Assembly (NCBI RefSeq): GCF_001620055.1
Contig: NZ_LQGY01000004.1
Location: forward strand, 81,386-145,385
Source of the DNA: Agromyces sp. NDB4Y10
GTDB taxonomy: Bacteria; Actinomycetota; Actinomycetes; Actinomycetales; Microbacteriaceae
Reading direction: 5' to 3'
DNA: 64,000 nucleotides
The notes under the pieces were generated by a model. The model was not told the DNA's origin and ran no database searches. It saw only the letters and a program-made list of their open reading frames with translations. The position numbers were made by a program, and so were the translations under genes. Of this stretch, positions 63,500 through 64,000 are shown piece after piece (the stretch's first letter is position 1; each line of letters opens with the position of its first letter).

Positions 63500-63517
63500 G
63501 AAGGGATCGTTCGTGCG
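63500..63517 (+). repeat. Boundary repeat R12
   Basis: GAAGGGATCGTTCGTGCG matches 15 of 18 consensus bases. CGCGCGAA ahead and TTCGTGCG at its end form an inverted repeat with one mismatch. It lies between the genes at 62930 and 63557. Confidence 0.66.
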
Positions 63518-63556
63518 TTGTGGTCGGAGTTCCATGAACGAACCTGCCGTGCCGAG

Positions 63557-64000
63557 CTACCGGGGAGTTCGAGGGCTCCATTCGTGCTCGAGAATGCTCA
63601 TCATCACATCGTCGTACCAATGACCGCCGACCAGTGCGGCGTCGCGTTCGCGACCTTCCTCGACGAAGCCGCATCGGAGGTAGCACCGAATCGCGCGATC
63701 GTTGTACGCGAGCACTCGCAGGTCGATCCGGTGGAGATTCAGCGTCTGGAAACCGTGCCGAAGGATGGCCAGAGTGACCTCAGTTCCGAGCCCGAGTCCG
63801 ATCGCGTCGCGGTCCAAGATGCCTATGGCGTAACGCGCACGACGGTCCGCCGGGATGATGCTGTGGAGTCGGGCGGTACCGATGAAGCGCCCCGCGAACT
63901 CGATCGCCCAGTGGGTGGCGTCGCTCTCTGCCGTCACCTCCAGGAACCACGCTTCCGCTGCTCGTAGCGTGATCGGTCCTGCTGTATCGGCCGTGGGGGG
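63557..64000 (-). CDS. GNAT family N-acetyltransferase, RimJ/RimL type (5' end outside window)
   Basis: At least 148 codons are open from the stop at 63557 to the right window edge. The visible part reads ITLR and HWAIEFAGRFIGTARLHSI, then RRARYAIGILDRDAIGLGLGTEVTLAILRHGFQTLNLHRIDLRVLAYNDRAIRCYLRCGFVEEGRERDAALVGGHWYDDVMMSILEHEW, the typical RimJ/RimL-like acetyltransferase fold with acetyl-CoA loop GLGLGTE. The substrate (a protein N terminus or a small amine) cannot be told. It follows repeat R12. Confidence 0.85.
   Translation of the reverse strand, partial: PPTADTAGPITLRAAEAWFLEVTAESDATHWAIEFAGRFIGTARLHSIIPADRRARYAIGILDRDAIGLGLGTEVTLAILRHGFQTLNLHRIDLRVLAYNDRAIRCYLRCGFVEEGRERDAALVGGHWYDDVMMSILEHEWSPRTPR

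Larger units (their letters stand above)
55209..63516. other. Putative single-gene cassette array bounded by same-direction repeats
   Basis: Twelve copies of a short repeat (core TGAGGGATCG) occur at twelve gene boundaries, all reading the same way on the + strand although the genes lie on both strands. From 55209 to 60696 every gene is enclosed singly between two copies, at spacings of 186 to about 830 bases. The last interval (60696-63500) holds three genes, with only doubtful remnants between them. This suggests stepwise insertion of gene-plus-repeat units. No recombinase gene is in the window and the repeat lacks a standard attC core, so the mechanism is open. Confidence 0.55.

Noticed and set aside
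55209..63517. CRISPR array explanation for the regularly placed repeats
   Set aside because: Repeats are too short and degenerate, spacing varies from 186 to about 2800 bases, and the intervals are genes.
55209..63517. Calling the region a classical integron
   Set aside because: The usual attC core GTTRRRY and its inverse are not found (GTTGAGGG is only near), genes lie in both directions, and no IntI-type gene is in the window.

Overview
The window is chromosomal DNA of a high-G+C actinomycete, most likely a member of the Microbacteriaceae (Agromyces or Microbacterium type). Evidence is the very GC-rich codon usage, the frequent GTG and TTG starts, many genes that start 6-7 bases after a TANNNT -10 box (leaderless transcripts), and a core gene order (leuS-comEA-comEC-holA-rpsT-lepA-hemW-hrcA-dnaJ-rsmE-phoH-ybeY-CBS protein-era-leuA-recO-uppS) usual in that group. 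The genus is an inference; no rRNA gene is present. Layout of the core part, 1-54403: the 3' part of dnaE, then hisD, nrdR and pyrD; an App1-like phosphatase; a TetR regulator ahead of a four-gene osmoprotectant ABC transporter; a DedA protein facing it; a BlaI/M56-peptidase pair divergent from cydABDC (cytochrome bd oxidase and its ABC assembly factor), with two matched dyads between them; a secreted PA-domain protein; pabB; leuS; comEA-comEC; holA facing rpsT; a histidine kinase/response regulator/hydrolase operon; lepA; a DUF1990 protein; hemW; two DUF4870 membrane proteins; hrcA (with a CIRCE element) and dnaJ; rsmE; HIT protein, phoH, ybeY, CNNM/CBS protein and era; two lipoproteins; a second two-component system next to an ABC/FtsX exporter; leuA behind a leucine-rich leader peptide; a TRIC-family channel; an NAD(P)-binding protein; recO and uppS. 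The accessory part, 54404-64000, is different. It looks less GC-rich and holds about sixteen short genes on both strands, most coding small membrane proteins of unknown function, plus a voltage-gated-type K+ channel, a SAM methyltransferase, a leucine-rich-repeat protein and a GNAT acetyltransferase cut by the window end. Twelve gene boundaries here carry one copy of a short repeat (core TGAGGGATCG, extended consensus TGAGGGATCGTCSGTGCG). All twelve copies lie in the same orientation, whichever way the neighbouring genes point, and eleven consecutive genes are each enclosed singly between two copies. This is the layout expected of an array of single-gene cassettes built by site-specific insertion. 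The repeat does not match the standard integron attC core and no recombinase lies in the window, so the mechanism is unknown. It is the main candidate here for an undescribed system. Several cargo genes carry their own leaderless promoter, which would let them work in any position. Other points of note are the BlaI-type operators shared with the cytochrome bd operon, the leuA attenuator, a transporter-operon terminator lying inside the facing dedA gene, and an enriched word CGGATGCCG.
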